64,000 nucleotides of DNA from an uncultured Schaedlerella sp. (GCA_934435195.1 CAKSAJ010000003.1:62001-126000); one strand, 5' to 3'; counted from the stretch's first letter, positions 52,515 to 62,530 are shown. The notes: a model not told the origin generated them from the sequence alone. A program made the numbers and translations.

Positions 52515-53297
52515 TTACGACTTAATATTTAGCTGCTGCAATACCACCATTGCTTCATCACTTATATTTTCGAATCCCTTATTCGGTCTTCCAAGAAAAT
52601 ATCCCTGTCCATAATGAACTCCTAATCTATGCAGACACTCTAATTCTGCATCTGTTTCTATCCCCTCTGCAATCAGAGTCACTCCTGTTTCATTACAATA
52701 CTGCAATAGAAATTTCATCATAAGCTCTTTCTTCTTATCTTTATGAATATCTCGAACTAACTCTATATCGGCTTTTAAATAATTTGGTGACGTATTTACC
52801 ACACGATTCAAACCCGAGTATCCTGAACCTACATCATCCAAAGCTATTTCATATCCCTGATTTGCATAATGATTCATAATTTGTTGCAAAATCTGATAGT
52901 TTTCTATATCCGATCGTTCCGTTATCTCAAATACAATATCACTCGCCGGAACTCCTGCCTTCGCTGCCTTACGATTTGTAAATCCTTGTATAAAAGATTT
53001 ATCCTGAATGATGTTCCCATCTACATTAAGAAATAATTTTACCTTTTCCGGTTTAACTGTCGCTGCTTTTAATGCTTTATTTCTACATAACTTCTCCAAT
53101 TTCCAGACACAGCCCATCTGTTCAGCAATCACAAATAAATCCGAAATCACAAGATTCGTGTTCTGTTTATCAATACGACTAAGCGCTTCATATCCTGCCA
53201 CCTCGCCGGTCTGTAGATTTACAATCGGCTGAAATACTGGATATATCGCTTTTCTTTCTAAAATTTTATAAAATTCCTCTGCATTTTTTACTTTCAT
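52515..53297 (-). CDS. stand-alone EAL domain protein, predicted cyclic-di-GMP phosphodiesterase
   Basis: The 260-residue protein consists of an EAL domain with no GGDEF partner and no membrane segment. FQPIVNL, YEALSR, FLNVDGN, FEITER, DDVGSGYSG, LKADIELV, AEGIET and GQGYFLGRP give nearly all catalytic motifs, so hydrolysis is likely. I chose the ATG at 53297, with GAGG nine bases upstream, over an ATG at 53357 that lacks a site and adds an uncharacteristic leader. It should act in the cytosol on the pool made by the GGDEF proteins elsewhere in the window. Confidence 0.88.
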   Translation of the reverse strand: MKVKNAEEFYKILERKAIYPVFQPIVNLQTGEVAGYEALSRIDKQNTNLVISDLFVIAEQMGCVWKLEKLCRNKALKAATVKPEKVKLFLNVDGNIIQDKSFIQGFTNRKAAKAGVPASDIVFEITERSDIENYQILQQIMNHYANQGYEIALDDVGSGYSGLNRVVNTSPNYLKADIELVRDIHKDKKKELMMKFLLQYCNETGVTLIAEGIETDAELECLHRLGVHYGQGYFLGRPNKGFENISDEAMVVLQQLNIKS

Positions 53298-53520
53298 TTT
53301 CTCTGCCTCTGTAAATATATTTTGCTGTAACTCAATCAAACCAGTATAGGATATCATTGATAGTTCATTCCTTAATTAAATTCAAGTAAAATTATTTTGA
53401 AATTGATTAATGAAAGCTGATGCTTCTTTCTGTGTTCACAACACCGCCCCGTTATTCCATCAAACACACTACACACAAACCAAGGGAGCATATCAAACTG
53501 ATACGCTCCCTGATTTGTTA

Positions 53521-54855
53521 TTACTTCTTTTTTCGATTTAAATGAATATAGAATCCTACATTCAACATAATTCCTACTGCTGTAGACACCGGTGCGGCAA
53601 GACCAATCTTCGTCAGGCTTGCATTTGGCTGTACACTCATGATGTATGCCATCGGCAGACGGACCAGAAGTGTCTGAATGAGCCCCTGTGTCATAACCCA
53701 AAGCGTCTTATCGTTTCCGTTAAAATAACCGATCATGCTGAAGAGGACGGCTGTTAAAATCGTTTCCGGTGCGAATCCTTTCAAGTAAGCAAATCCATTC
53801 TGAATAACGGCGGCATCCGTAGAGAAGAATCCGGACAGGACATCTCCCTTAAGAAATACAAGGGTGAAGACAATGCATCCAACAACCAGTCCGACTCCGA
53901 TTCCGGTGAACATAGATTTCTTTGCACGCTTTGTTTTTCCGGCGCCGACGTTCTGAGAGACGAAAGAAGCCATGGACTGCATGAGTGCACTTGGTACCAG
54001 CATGGCAAAGTTTACGATTTTGCAGGCAACACCGTACCCTGAAGAAGCCTCCAGTCCGAGCCGGTTGACAAAGGCGCAGAGCGCGAGGAATGACATCTGT
54101 GTCAGGAATTCCTGGAGAGCAAGAGGCAGTCCGATGATGAGGAATTTCTTACAGTGTGGATTCAGGCAGAAGTCTTTCTTTGTGATCTTAAACGGCAGAT
54201 TCTTTTTGATAAGAAGAACTACTGCGAAGACAACACTGACTGCCTGGGCGAAAACAGTTGCGATCGCGGCACCGGCTGCGTTCATGTGGAAACCTGCAAC
54301 AAGTATCAGGTCACCGAAAACATTTATGATGCATGCGACAAGTACAAAAAGCAGAGGAGACTTGCTGTCTCCGAGTCCACGGAAAATCGCAGAAAGCAGG
54401 TTGTAGGCGACGATGAAGAAGATTCCGCCACCGCATATACGGATGTAAACAGCAGTCAATTCTACAGCTTCTGCAGGAGCCTGCATCAGGATTGCGATTG
54501 GATGCGCAAAACAAACCATAATAATGAACAATCCAACTGAAATCGCTGTAAATACAATCGCAGCACTGCCAATAACCGAACCAATCTGTTCCGGTTTCTT
54601 TTCGCCGAGATAACGCGCGATCAGAACCGTGATACCCATAGCAAACTGGACAACTACGAAAGTGACCAGATTCAGAACCTGGCTTCCGGTAGAAACCGCA
54701 GAAAGCCCGGAGGTAGAACCAAATCTTCCAACGACCAGCAGGTCAACCGCGCCATACGCAGCCTGGAGGATCAGTGCACCAAGCACAGGCATCATAAATG
54801 CAACCAGTTTCTTTAGAATACTTCCTTGTGTAAAATCAGCAGTTTTATCTGTCAT
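53521..54855 (-). CDS. MATE family exporter under MarR control
   Basis: The 444-residue protein has the MATE layout of twelve helices: KLVAFMMPVLGALILQAAYGAVDLLVVGRFGST (given in part), ISVLIARYLGEKKPEQ-like and VSQNVGAGKTKRAKKS. The DNA of this gene is visibly more GC-rich than its neighbours, a sign of acquisition from another genome. The start overlaps the marR stop (ATGA), so the exporter and regulator are one unit and the drug or metabolite may relieve MarR. Confidence 0.93.
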   Translation of the reverse strand: MTDKTADFTQGSILKKLVAFMMPVLGALILQAAYGAVDLLVVGRFGSTSGLSAVSTGSQVLNLVTFVVVQFAMGITVLIARYLGEKKPEQIGSVIGSAAIVFTAISVGLFIIMVCFAHPIAILMQAPAEAVELTAVYIRICGGGIFFIVAYNLLSAIFRGLGDSKSPLLFVLVACIINVFGDLILVAGFHMNAAGAAIATVFAQAVSVVFAVVLLIKKNLPFKITKKDFCLNPHCKKFLIIGLPLALQEFLTQMSFLALCAFVNRLGLEASSGYGVACKIVNFAMLVPSALMQSMASFVSQNVGAGKTKRAKKSMFTGIGVGLVVGCIVFTLVFLKGDVLSGFFSTDAAVIQNGFAYLKGFAPETILTAVLFSMIGYFNGNDKTLWVMTQGLIQTLLVRLPMAYIMSVQPNASLTKIGLAAPVSTAVGIMLNVGFYIHLNRKKK

Positions 54856-55298
54856 TTTTGAGCACTCCTTTCACACATAATGTCGTAAAATTTTTGAATT
54901 GTCTGAACCATGCAGTCAGCGTCAGCATCTGAGATATCATCAAGATAAGGAGTCAGCTCATTAAAATAATTCTCATTATACTTTTCAGATATTTCCTTTC
55001 CATGATCTGTCAAAGACAAGTATGTGACACGTCCATCATCCGGGGAGGCTGTCTTTTGTACCAATCCTTTTTTCTCCATCTCTTTTATCGTTCTTGTGAC
55101 ACCCGGGCGTGGGATATTCAGAACGTCACTTAGATCAGAAACTTTTACATGGTCTTTCTGTTTCTGAAGTTTCTGAATCATGTCCATATAGCGGATGTGA
55201 GATGACACGATACCTTCCGGCAGCGGTGGGAGCATCTCACGAATTCGTTTTGCCTGATAACATGCATCAAGCATACGTTTTATTTTTTCATTTGTCAT
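54852..55298 (-). CDS. MarR family transcriptional regulator of the adjacent MATE exporter
   Basis: The 148-residue protein has the winged helix-turn-helix of MarR (about 45-110): VKVSDLSDVLNIPRPGVTRTIKEMEKKGLVQKTASPDDGRVTYLSLTD (given in part) with the DNA-contact wing DDGR. Helices at the ends form the dimer. It is coupled to the MATE gene and should repress its own operon, releasing it on ligand binding. The promoter upstream overlaps a repeat that may be its operator. Confidence 0.93.
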   Translation of the reverse strand: MTNEKIKRMLDACYQAKRIREMLPPLPEGIVSSHIRYMDMIQKLQKQKDHVKVSDLSDVLNIPRPGVTRTIKEMEKKGLVQKTASPDDGRVTYLSLTDHGKEISEKYNENYFNELTPYLDDISDADADCMVQTIQKFYDIMCERSAQK

Positions 55299-55310
55299 AA
55301 TAAATCTCCT

Positions 55311-55369
55311 ATATAGTTACCAAAGTTAATTACCATAGATAATTATATGAAAATTCAAAGGATTGTCAA
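55311..55369 (-). promoter_or_regulatory. promoter and probable operator of the marR-MATE operon
   Basis: On the minus strand TTGACA (55364-55369) and TATAAT (55342-55347) are 16 bases apart. Between the -10 and the marR ribosome site lies a partly repeated TGGTAATTAA / TGGTAACTAT sequence (55311-55340), where MarR could block transcription. Confidence 0.65.
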
Positions 55370-55428
55370 GAAAAATTGATCAGAGACAAGAAAATGTATA
55401 AGATAACACGTAAGATATGTTAGTGCAT

Positions 55429-55461
55429 GAGGAGACTGTCACAGAATGTGACAGCCTCCTC
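55429..55461. terminator. hairpin after lacZ
   Basis: A stem with arms GAGGAGACTGTCACA and TGTGACAGCCTCCTC around a GAA loop, with one mismatch, lies about 45 bases past the lacZ stop. No T-run follows. It separates lacZ from the oppositely arranged marR promoter region. Confidence 0.6.
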
Positions 55462-55505
55462 GTATAAGGACCAAAAACTGTAAAAAGTAAATTGACTTTT
55501 ATCTA

Positions 55506-58500
55506 TTATTTTGAAATACGAACACGCTCATGTGCAATCTGTTTGTCTTCCATCTCCTTATTGTTGAATGGAGTTACGCGGAAGTCAATTGTAAATGCTT
55601 CGTTCTTTGCACGGAATTTATCCAGCTGCCACTGACCGCAAGAGTATGATCCAAGTGCATTCTGTTTGTAATCAATATTGAATACAACATAGTCACGTTT
55701 TACAAGATCGCATGTATGTTTTGCATCATCTAAGTCTTTCTCCTCGTAGAATGAAGCACTGAAATTGAAGCTGTTTTCTGTTGATGCAACCATACCCATT
55801 CCTCTGTCATTTGTCATAGATACCCATTTACAATCCATGTGGTTTCCGTTTGCCTGAGGAACAACATAGTTTGTGAACAGACCATCAACTGTATTTTCAT
55901 ATACACCCATAAGTCCGGCCTCTTTTGAGTCAGAGTAGTTTTCTCCAGGTCCACGTCCGAAGTAACGAACATTTTCCATAGACTCATCTAAATGCATTGT
56001 CACACCGATTCTTGGGAACATATCAGGAGCGCATCCTAATTTGCCGCCCATTGCCATGTTTGCGGAAGATCCGTTTGCAGACATTGTTGCGCCTGTATCT
56101 TCAAGTTTTCCACCCGGAGTACCGGATACGCGGATCATAACATCTCCTGTAGGGCATACGATGTATTCATATGTTGTATCAAAATGCCAAGCACTGTTTG
56201 TTGTTCCGTTAATTGTCTTAACAACCATCTTGAGGAAATGTCCATCTTCTTCGTAGTTGATATCCATAACTACTTCATGCTCTAAGTGTAAGAAGTATAC
56301 TTTCTTCAACTGATCGATGATTTCCATATCATTGCTGATTGGAGCTCTCCAAAGTGTCAGTCTAGGTCCTTTGCTCATAATCTGCATACCATCACGAACG
56401 ATGCTTGTGATGTTACCACGTACAAGATCAAATTCTACTGAGAAGTTTGCACCTTCTGCACGGAGTGTTGTATGCTCTTTTGTTACTTTTAATGTTCCTT
56501 CCGGAATTACTTCGATTCCTTCTTTGTAGATTGGAAGCTTAAACTGTGCTGTTGCAAGCTCATGTCCTGCCGGTGCATATGGTGTTGCATCTTTTAACTG
56601 GTAGGAAATGTTTAAGTAGTACTCAGCACCTGGTTTTGCCTGAACACCTTCCAATGTATAAGGAACTGTGATATCTTTGCCTGTTCTTGCCGGAATTGAT
56701 GGAAGATCAAAGCTTCCACACTGAATCATCACATCGTCTTCCATTACCTGATATACAAGACGGAACTGATCCAAATCTGCAAAATCGTAACGGCTTAACA
56801 GATGTATAATTCCTTTTTCCAGGTCTACTTCTGTAGTTGTGATTGGCTCAACAACTTTCTTATATTCGTATAATCCTGGTGAAGGAGTGCGGTCTGGCAT
56901 TAACATTCCATCGATACAGAAGTCTTTGTTACTTGGATCATCGCCGAAGTCTCCACCATAGCGGTAATATTTTTCACCATCTTCTGTATATGTTTCGATA
57001 CCATGATCAAACCACTCCCAGATGAATCCACCCTGAAGTTTGTCGTGTGCATAGAATAGGTCCTGATATTCTTTCAGGTTTCCAGGTCCGTTACCCATTG
57101 CATGACAGTACTCGCAAAGCAGGTGAGGATGTTTGCTGTTTTCAATAACGTCTTTCATAAGGAAAGGTTTCTCCGGGTTCTCAAGCCATGTATACATTGT
57201 AGAGTAAACATCTGCATATTCCATATCGAAGTCACCTTCGTAGTGAACCAGTCTTGTTGAATCCATCTGATGAGCAACCTCTGTCATCTTGAAGAAGTTA
57301 CATCCTGAAGCAGACTCATTTCCAAGAGACCACATTAAGATAGATGGATGGTTTTTATCGCGCTCAATCATTCGAACCATACGTGTTACGTAAGCTGTTT
57401 CCCATGTCGGGTCATCTGAAATCCATGCATAGTCTCCTGTTAATTCGAATCCATGACACTCAAGGTCTGTCTCATCAATGAGATACATACCATATTCATC
57501 ACACAGATCGTACAGGTAGTAAGAATCCGGATAATGACATGTACGGATTGCATTTACATTAAACTGTTTCATTAAAATGATATCTTTTTCGATTTCTTCT
57601 CTTGCTACAACACGTCCGTTTCTTGGGTTGTAATCATGACGGTTCATTCCTTTGAATTTGATTGCAACACCATTTACAAGGAATGTATCTCCATTCAGGC
57701 GAATGTTACGGAATCCTACGTTCTGTGGAATTACTTCAATCACTTCACCATCTTTTTCTACTGTCATGAGTAATTTATATAAGTAAGGTGTTTCTGCTGT
57801 CCAATGCTCAACGTTTTCAATCTCAGCTTTGATGCTGACTGTACAACCTTCTGATGCAGCTTCGCCTGTCCATACGCAAACTCCTTTCGCATCTAACAAT
57901 TCATATTTTACCTGAACTGCTTCTTTTGTTCTGAGAAGTGCCTCTACAGAAAGAAGACCATTTACATATTCATCATCCAAATCTGCAACTACTGTAAAAT
58001 CATTGATACCTGTTGTCGGAACTCCGAGAAGTTCAACATCACGGAAGATTCCGCTTTCCCACCACATATCCTGATCTTCCAGATAAGTTCCGTCAGACCA
58101 CTGATATACACGAACTGTTACTTCATTTTCTTCTCCGATTTTCACAAGCTGTGTAATGTCAAATTCAGCTTCATTTCTTGCGCCCTTGCTGTAACCAACT
58201 TCTTCTCCGTTGATCCAGAGGTGATAAGCTGAGTCAACGCCGCAGAAACGAATGATAATCTGTTTTCCACGGAAGCTTTCATCTACATAGAAGTTACGTT
58301 TGTAGATTCCTGTCGGATTCTCTGTCGGTACATACGGTGGGTTGATTGGGAAGTTGTACCACAGATCAGAGTAGTGCATCTTTCCGTATCCCTGCAGCTG
58401 CCAGTTACCCGGTACTGTAATATCATCCATAACAGATGTATCAAATTCTGTACTTTCAAATCCTTCCGGACTATATTCCGGAGCGTCAAGGAACATGAAT

Positions 58501-58646
58501 TTCCAAACTCCGTTTAAGTTTTTAAATGCGTGAGTATATCCGTTGCTTCCTAACAATGCTTTATCTCTTGTAGGAAATGTTAAAAAATGTGCTCTTGCCG
58601 GCATTCTGTTTATATGATCAACCTGATGATTTTCCCAAACCTTCAT
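55506..58646 (-). CDS. lacZ: beta-galactosidase, glycoside hydrolase family 2
   Basis: The 1,046-residue protein has the length and order of LacZ: a sugar-binding domain (about 40-215), an immunoglobulin-like domain (about 218-330), the TIM barrel (about 335-625) and the C-terminal bgal_small domain (about 750-1040). The acid/base Glu is in WSLGNESASG (about 452) and the nucleophile Glu is in LLCEYCHAMGNG (about 518). No signal peptide is present, so it acts in the cytosol on lactose or other beta-galactosides. I chose the ATG at 58646, with AGGAGG nine bases upstream. It lies 94 bases after the APC permease gene. Confidence 0.97.
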   Translation of the reverse strand: MKVWENHQVDHINRMPARAHFLTFPTRDKALLGSNGYTHAFKNLNGVWKFMFLDAPEYSPEGFESTEFDTSVMDDITVPGNWQLQGYGKMHYSDLWYNFPINPPYVPTENPTGIYKRNFYVDESFRGKQIIIRFCGVDSAYHLWINGEEVGYSKGARNEAEFDITQLVKIGEENEVTVRVYQWSDGTYLEDQDMWWESGIFRDVELLGVPTTGINDFTVVADLDDEYVNGLLSVEALLRTKEAVQVKYELLDAKGVCVWTGEAASEGCTVSIKAEIENVEHWTAETPYLYKLLMTVEKDGEVIEVIPQNVGFRNIRLNGDTFLVNGVAIKFKGMNRHDYNPRNGRVVAREEIEKDIILMKQFNVNAIRTCHYPDSYYLYDLCDEYGMYLIDETDLECHGFELTGDYAWISDDPTWETAYVTRMVRMIERDKNHPSILMWSLGNESASGCNFFKMTEVAHQMDSTRLVHYEGDFDMEYADVYSTMYTWLENPEKPFLMKDVIENSKHPHLLCEYCHAMGNGPGNLKEYQDLFYAHDKLQGGFIWEWFDHGIETYTEDGEKYYRYGGDFGDDPSNKDFCIDGMLMPDRTPSPGLYEYKKVVEPITTTEVDLEKGIIHLLSRYDFADLDQFRLVYQVMEDDVMIQCGSFDLPSIPARTGKDITVPYTLEGVQAKPGAEYYLNISYQLKDATPYAPAGHELATAQFKLPIYKEGIEVIPEGTLKVTKEHTTLRAEGANFSVEFDLVRGNITSIVRDGMQIMSKGPRLTLWRAPISNDMEIIDQLKKVYFLHLEHEVVMDINYEEDGHFLKMVVKTINGTTNSAWHFDTTYEYIVCPTGDVMIRVSGTPGGKLEDTGATMSANGSSANMAMGGKLGCAPDMFPRIGVTMHLDESMENVRYFGRGPGENYSDSKEAGLMGVYENTVDGLFTNYVVPQANGNHMDCKWVSMTNDRGMGMVASTENSFNFSASFYEEKDLDDAKHTCDLVKRDYVVFNIDYKQNALGSYSCGQWQLDKFRAKNEAFTIDFRVTPFNNKEMEDKQIAHERVRISK

Positions 58647-58740
58647 TTCTAAAATCCTCCTGTTTTGTATGGTCGTATCAGGCATTATACTGACACCTGA
58701 TACGCTTTATTTTTTCATTAATATTTCGATTTCTAAACTA

Positions 58741-60207
58741 TTATTTTTCTGCAGATTTTGTTTTCTTTTCGTAACGATTCCAGCAGACCCATGCAATTCC
58801 CATAAATATTACAACTCCTAATACGTTGTATGCCAATGTTCCGATCGGATTTGCTACGCCTTCCGGTAATGTTCCATTAATAGCCTGCATGATAAGTGTT
58901 GGCTCTGGAACTGTTGACATAAAGAATACGAAAACAAATACTGCTAATAAGAAGATTCCTGCTACGATACCGAATGTACGGTTACCAAAGTGGAAATCTC
59001 TTTCCATATTATCTTTCTTCCAACGAAGTCCAATATAAGCTGCAAGTAAGAACAGTACCGGAAGAAGAGATGTCGCTGCAGTCATGTTGATCAGCATCTC
59101 AAGGAAGCTGTCAATGTTTCCAATTCCGAGTGCTGGGATGATCAGCAATACTGTTACAACGATTCCCTGTACAAACAGAGCATTTGTCGGATTTCCTTCT
59201 TCATTTGTCTTAACAAGCCATTTTCCGAATACACCTTCCGGAATCTCTGAAAAGAATACTTTAACAGGTGCTGCTGTCCAGAGTGCAAGTGAACCAAGGT
59301 TACCAAGCAACAGAATCACACCAACGAGACGAACAATCACTCCCTTAGGAATTCCAAAGTGCCCACCAAGAATCTGGAACACATCAAAGATACCGTTTGA
59401 GAAGTTACCTGAAAGAACTTCACCAGGAACGATCAGCCCAACTGCAACAGCTCCAAGAACATACATAATTCCAACGAATACTGTTGACATAACCATTACT
59501 TTAACAAATGTTTTATTTCCGCCTTTAACATCTTTTACATAAACTCCGATACTTTCTCCGCCACCTACAGCCTGAAGTACCCATGCCATTGTCATAAAGA
59601 ATGTCCAGTTAAACTTCGGTGTAATTGTCTGCATTGAAAATTCCTGTGCAGGAGCTTTACCAAATCCGAATACAACTACGAATGCAAGGAACACAAATGC
59701 AATTCCCATGAACAAACGTGCACTTCCCGCAAAACTTGTTACTTTTGAAATCCAGCTGACACCTTTAATGCAAACATAGGTAGCTAACCAGAATAACAAA
59801 ATTGAAATAATAGCAATAACTTTTGTTCCGTTGGCACCGCCAAATACATTCTTACCTACAAATGCATAAGATGCATAAATCAATGTCTGTGGCAGAAGCG
59901 AACAGAAGTAGAATAAGTTTACAAAGAAATATGCCCAGGCTCCTAAGAAAGCCCATTTTGGTCCAAGGACACACTCTAACCAACTGTGAACTCCCGATTC
60001 TTTTTCAGAGTTTGCTGAAGAGAATTCTGCAATCATTAAAATAAATGGGAGAAAATAAAATACAGATCCGAAAATATATGCCGGTATCGTTGCTAATCCA
60101 ATCTGGATACTATTGTTAATAATGCTAGGGAATGCGAACACTGCTGAGAATGTCATCATCATAAGTGCTACGGAACCCAGGCGTTCTCTTGAATTTGTGT
60201 TTTCCAT
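58741..60207 (-). CDS. APC superfamily permease in the lacZ operon
   Basis: The 488-residue protein has about twelve membrane segments and the early TM1 pattern SVALMMMTFSAVFAFPSIINNSIQIG (given in part), like GadC/ACP-type amino acid permeases of the APC superfamily. APC proteins usually carry amino acids. Here it is the only transporter upstream of lacZ and divergent from an AraC regulator, so it may import the galactoside or an amino acid produced with it. AAAGGAGAACC precedes the ATG. No GPH, PTS or ABC sugar transporter gene is in the operon. Confidence 0.85.
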   Translation of the reverse strand: MENTNSRERLGSVALMMMTFSAVFAFPSIINNSIQIGLATIPAYIFGSVFYFLPFILMIAEFSSANSEKESGVHSWLECVLGPKWAFLGAWAYFFVNLFYFCSLLPQTLIYASYAFVGKNVFGGANGTKVIAIISILLFWLATYVCIKGVSWISKVTSFAGSARLFMGIAFVFLAFVVVFGFGKAPAQEFSMQTITPKFNWTFFMTMAWVLQAVGGGESIGVYVKDVKGGNKTFVKVMVMSTVFVGIMYVLGAVAVGLIVPGEVLSGNFSNGIFDVFQILGGHFGIPKGVIVRLVGVILLLGNLGSLALWTAAPVKVFFSEIPEGVFGKWLVKTNEEGNPTNALFVQGIVVTVLLIIPALGIGNIDSFLEMLINMTAATSLLPVLFLLAAYIGLRWKKDNMERDFHFGNRTFGIVAGIFLLAVFVFVFFMSTVPEPTLIMQAINGTLPEGVANPIGTLAYNVLGVVIFMGIAWVCWNRYEKKTKSAEK

Positions 60208-60307
60208 GAAAGGTTCTCCTTTTTCTAATTTCTAAAACTTTTTAGCATTGGCCATCTGCTTTGTGACTATATTGTAGCATCCCGAAAATCCAAATTCTAT
60301 AAATAAT

Positions 60308-60542
60308 GTTGACATATTTATAACTTATGTTGCCAAAAGATAATTTGTAATATAATTTATTTCTACTTTTTATTCTATTTTCATAGGTGAATATTATTAC
60401 CTTTCACCACTTACGCCATTGCTTTTTGTACATAAAACACAATTTTACAAGATTAGATTAAAATATAATTATTTTACGGAATATATTAGAAATGTTGAAT
60501 ATTTATATATATGTTGACTAGCCATATTTCTAATTGTATAAT
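60308..60542. promoter_or_regulatory. divergent control region with repeated operator-like sites for the AraC regulator
   Basis: A sequence GTTGACATATTTATAACTTATGTTGCC occurs at 60308-60334 (ends GTTGACATA and ATGTTGCC), and a close copy at 60494-60519 (GTTGAATA... TGTTGACT). The second overlaps the AraC gene's -35 box. The AraC promoter reads TTGACT (60514-60519), 17 bases, TATAAT (60537-60542). The permease-side -10 candidate is TACAAT near 60270 with a weak -35, fitting activation. The 399-base region 60208-60606 is AT-rich and holds no gene. Confidence 0.65.
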
Positions 60543-60606
60543 AGCAGTAAATTAGGCGACATGTTCATATTGTTTTCCATAATAAAACCTAAAAAGGAGT
60601 ACTGCT

Positions 60607-61443
60607 ATGCCAAAATTTTTCGAAAAAGAAATTGGAATTTTAGTTGACGATGATCCGATATTCAGTGAATTTCAGTTATGTGAATCAGGGTTTGAAGAAT
60701 GTAAACCCACAAAACCATATGAATTTATCATGATTGATTATTGGGTAGTGCATTACTGTATCGACGGCGAAGGATATTTCGGAGTCCGGGATAAACAGAA
60801 CCATATCCATCCCGGAGATATTTTTATGATTCCTCCAAATACAAAGAATAAATATTTTCCAGATGTAGCCAACCCCTGGTCTTATCTCTGGATCGGAGTA
60901 AAGGGAACACTCGCCGAACGAGTTCTCGAATCTTGCGGTCTTACACAGGAAAATTATATATTACATCACAAGGTAGATTCCCGTTTACAGAATTTATTTG
61001 AAGCTACCTATGATGAAATGCAAAGAAATCATAACCTGAAGGCTTTAGGACAAGCCCTCCAATTACTGGATTACATCCAGCACAATGTTCATAATGATTC
61101 TTCCGATCAGATTACCTCCGGTGAGCTGTATTTCAATAAAGCTCTCCATTTTATACATAAAAATTATTTCAATAACATTACGATTTCTGATATTGCTGCA
61201 GCTGCCAATATCGACCGGACTTATATGTTTAAATTATTCCAGAAATTTTTAAAACAAAGTCCAAGCCAGTATCTGCAGCAATATCGTTTAGATAAAGCAA
61301 GTGTATTGCTTCGCAAAAGTGCTTTAAGCATTACCGATGTGAGCTATGCCGTTGGCTTCCAGCACCCGCCATATTTCACAAAATTATTTACACAGTATAA
61401 AAATATAACCCCTTCGGAATACCGAAAAGGGTTCTTGCAATAA
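60607..61443 (+). CDS. AraC family transcriptional regulator of the lacZ operon
   Basis: The 278-residue protein has an N-terminal cupin-type sensor (about 25-115: HYCIDGEGYFGVRD, HPGDIFMIPPN) and C-terminal helix-turn-helix pair (about 185-275: ISDIAAAANIDRTYMFKLF and ITDVSYAVGFQHPPYFTKLF given in part). It is divergent from the permease-lacZ operon, so galactoside or product sensing is likely. The start has AAAAAGGAG about nine bases upstream. Confidence 0.9.
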   Translation: MPKFFEKEIGILVDDDPIFSEFQLCESGFEECKPTKPYEFIMIDYWVVHYCIDGEGYFGVRDKQNHIHPGDIFMIPPNTKNKYFPDVANPWSYLWIGVKGTLAERVLESCGLTQENYILHHKVDSRLQNLFEATYDEMQRNHNLKALGQALQLLDYIQHNVHNDSSDQITSGELYFNKALHFIHKNYFNNITISDIAAAANIDRTYMFKLFQKFLKQSPSQYLQQYRLDKASVLLRKSALSITDVSYAVGFQHPPYFTKLFTQYKNITPSEYRKGFLQ

Positions 61444-61457
61444 AATAGAGTAATAAC

Positions 61458-61530
61458 AATAAGCTCTCTTCCAAGTAGACAAGTTTCTTGTACTTTACTT
61501 GTCTGCTCAGAAGAGAGCTTATTAATTTTT
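61458..61530 (+). terminator. terminator of the AraC gene
   Basis: Outer arms AATAAGCTCTCTT (61458-61470) and AAGAGAGCTTATT (61511-61523), with a second inner hairpin (AAGTAGACAAGT / ACTTGTCTGCTC), are followed by a T-run. It ends 50 bases before the convergent aroE stop. Confidence 0.8.
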
Positions 61531-61582
61531 TTAACCGGGCTTGATTCAATTTCATCAAATCTTATCCTTATGTATTCTGTTT

Positions 61583-62464
61583 TTATTTCTCGTTTTCTGC
61601 CTGATATTTCTTATATTCTTCTACAGGCATATCCATGCCGGTATATAATTTATAAGCTGCAACTCCCTGCCACAGAAGCATGCCTTTTCCGCCGATAGTT
61701 TTTGTGCAACCAGCTTCTCTTGCTTCACGAAGGAGTTTTGTTTCTTCTGGATTGTATACAACATCACATACAATCAAATCCGGACGAAATACCGATTTAT
61801 CTGTAATCAGAGAAAAATCTTCATGAGGTTTCATTCCTGCTGATGTTCCATTTACCAAAATATCAGCTTTTGCAATTTCTTCTTTTAATTTATCCTGATC
61901 ATCCAGACAAAATACTTGAACATCGCAATCTGGCACTTCATTTTTCAGCTTTGTTGCTGTATTTTTTGCACGATCAAGAAAAGGATCATTTGGATTGAAA
62001 ATAGAAATAGATGCTGCTCCGTCCAATGCGCACTGCACCTGGATAGCTGTTGCAGCTCCTCCCGCACCTAAAACTACCATTTTCTTTCCTTTTACATCTA
62101 CACCATGATCTTTCAGATTTCCTACGAAACCAACACCATCTGTCATGTGTCCAACTAATTTTCCATTTTCATTAACGATTGTATTTACCGCGCCAATGAT
62201 TCTTGCTGCAGGTGATAACTCATCCATGTTCTGGGCTGCTGCTGTCTTGCATGGCATAGTTACATTGCATCCTCTCATCTTAAATAAACGCATCGCATCC
62301 AATGCTGCCGGCACCTGATCTTCTTTGATATCAAAAGCCATATAACTGTAATCCAGATTATGATAACGGAAACAGAAGTTGTACATATCCGGAGAGCCTG
62401 AATGTCCTACCGGACTTCCGATTAATGCCAATAAACCTGTTGTTCCTTTAATTCTCTGTTCCAT
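61583..62464 (-). CDS. aroE: shikimate dehydrogenase
   Basis: The 293-residue protein has the shikimate-binding N-terminal domain with GSPVGHSGSPDMYN, the catalytic Lys in NVTMPCKTAAAQNM (about 72) and the Asp in HMTDGVGFV (about 113). The C-terminal NAD(P) domain has VLGAGGAATAI (about 134-144), then VNGTSAGM. It reduces 3-dehydroshikimate to shikimate. The usual His of the Pro-His-Lys motif is Cys here (PCK), an uncommon residue. AGGAGG precedes the ATG. It is third in an aroD-aroK-aroE unit. Confidence 0.93.
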   Translation of the reverse strand: MEQRIKGTTGLLALIGSPVGHSGSPDMYNFCFRYHNLDYSYMAFDIKEDQVPAALDAMRLFKMRGCNVTMPCKTAAAQNMDELSPAARIIGAVNTIVNENGKLVGHMTDGVGFVGNLKDHGVDVKGKKMVVLGAGGAATAIQVQCALDGAASISIFNPNDPFLDRAKNTATKLKNEVPDCDVQVFCLDDQDKLKEEIAKADILVNGTSAGMKPHEDFSLITDKSVFRPDLIVCDVVYNPEETKLLREAREAGCTKTIGGKGMLLWQGVAAYKLYTGMDMPVEEYKKYQAENEK

Positions 62465-62530
62465 CTTCTTATCCTCCTTTTAACTCCTGCATTTTTGCAT
62501 CAGTTAAACCGCTAAACTATTGTATAAATT

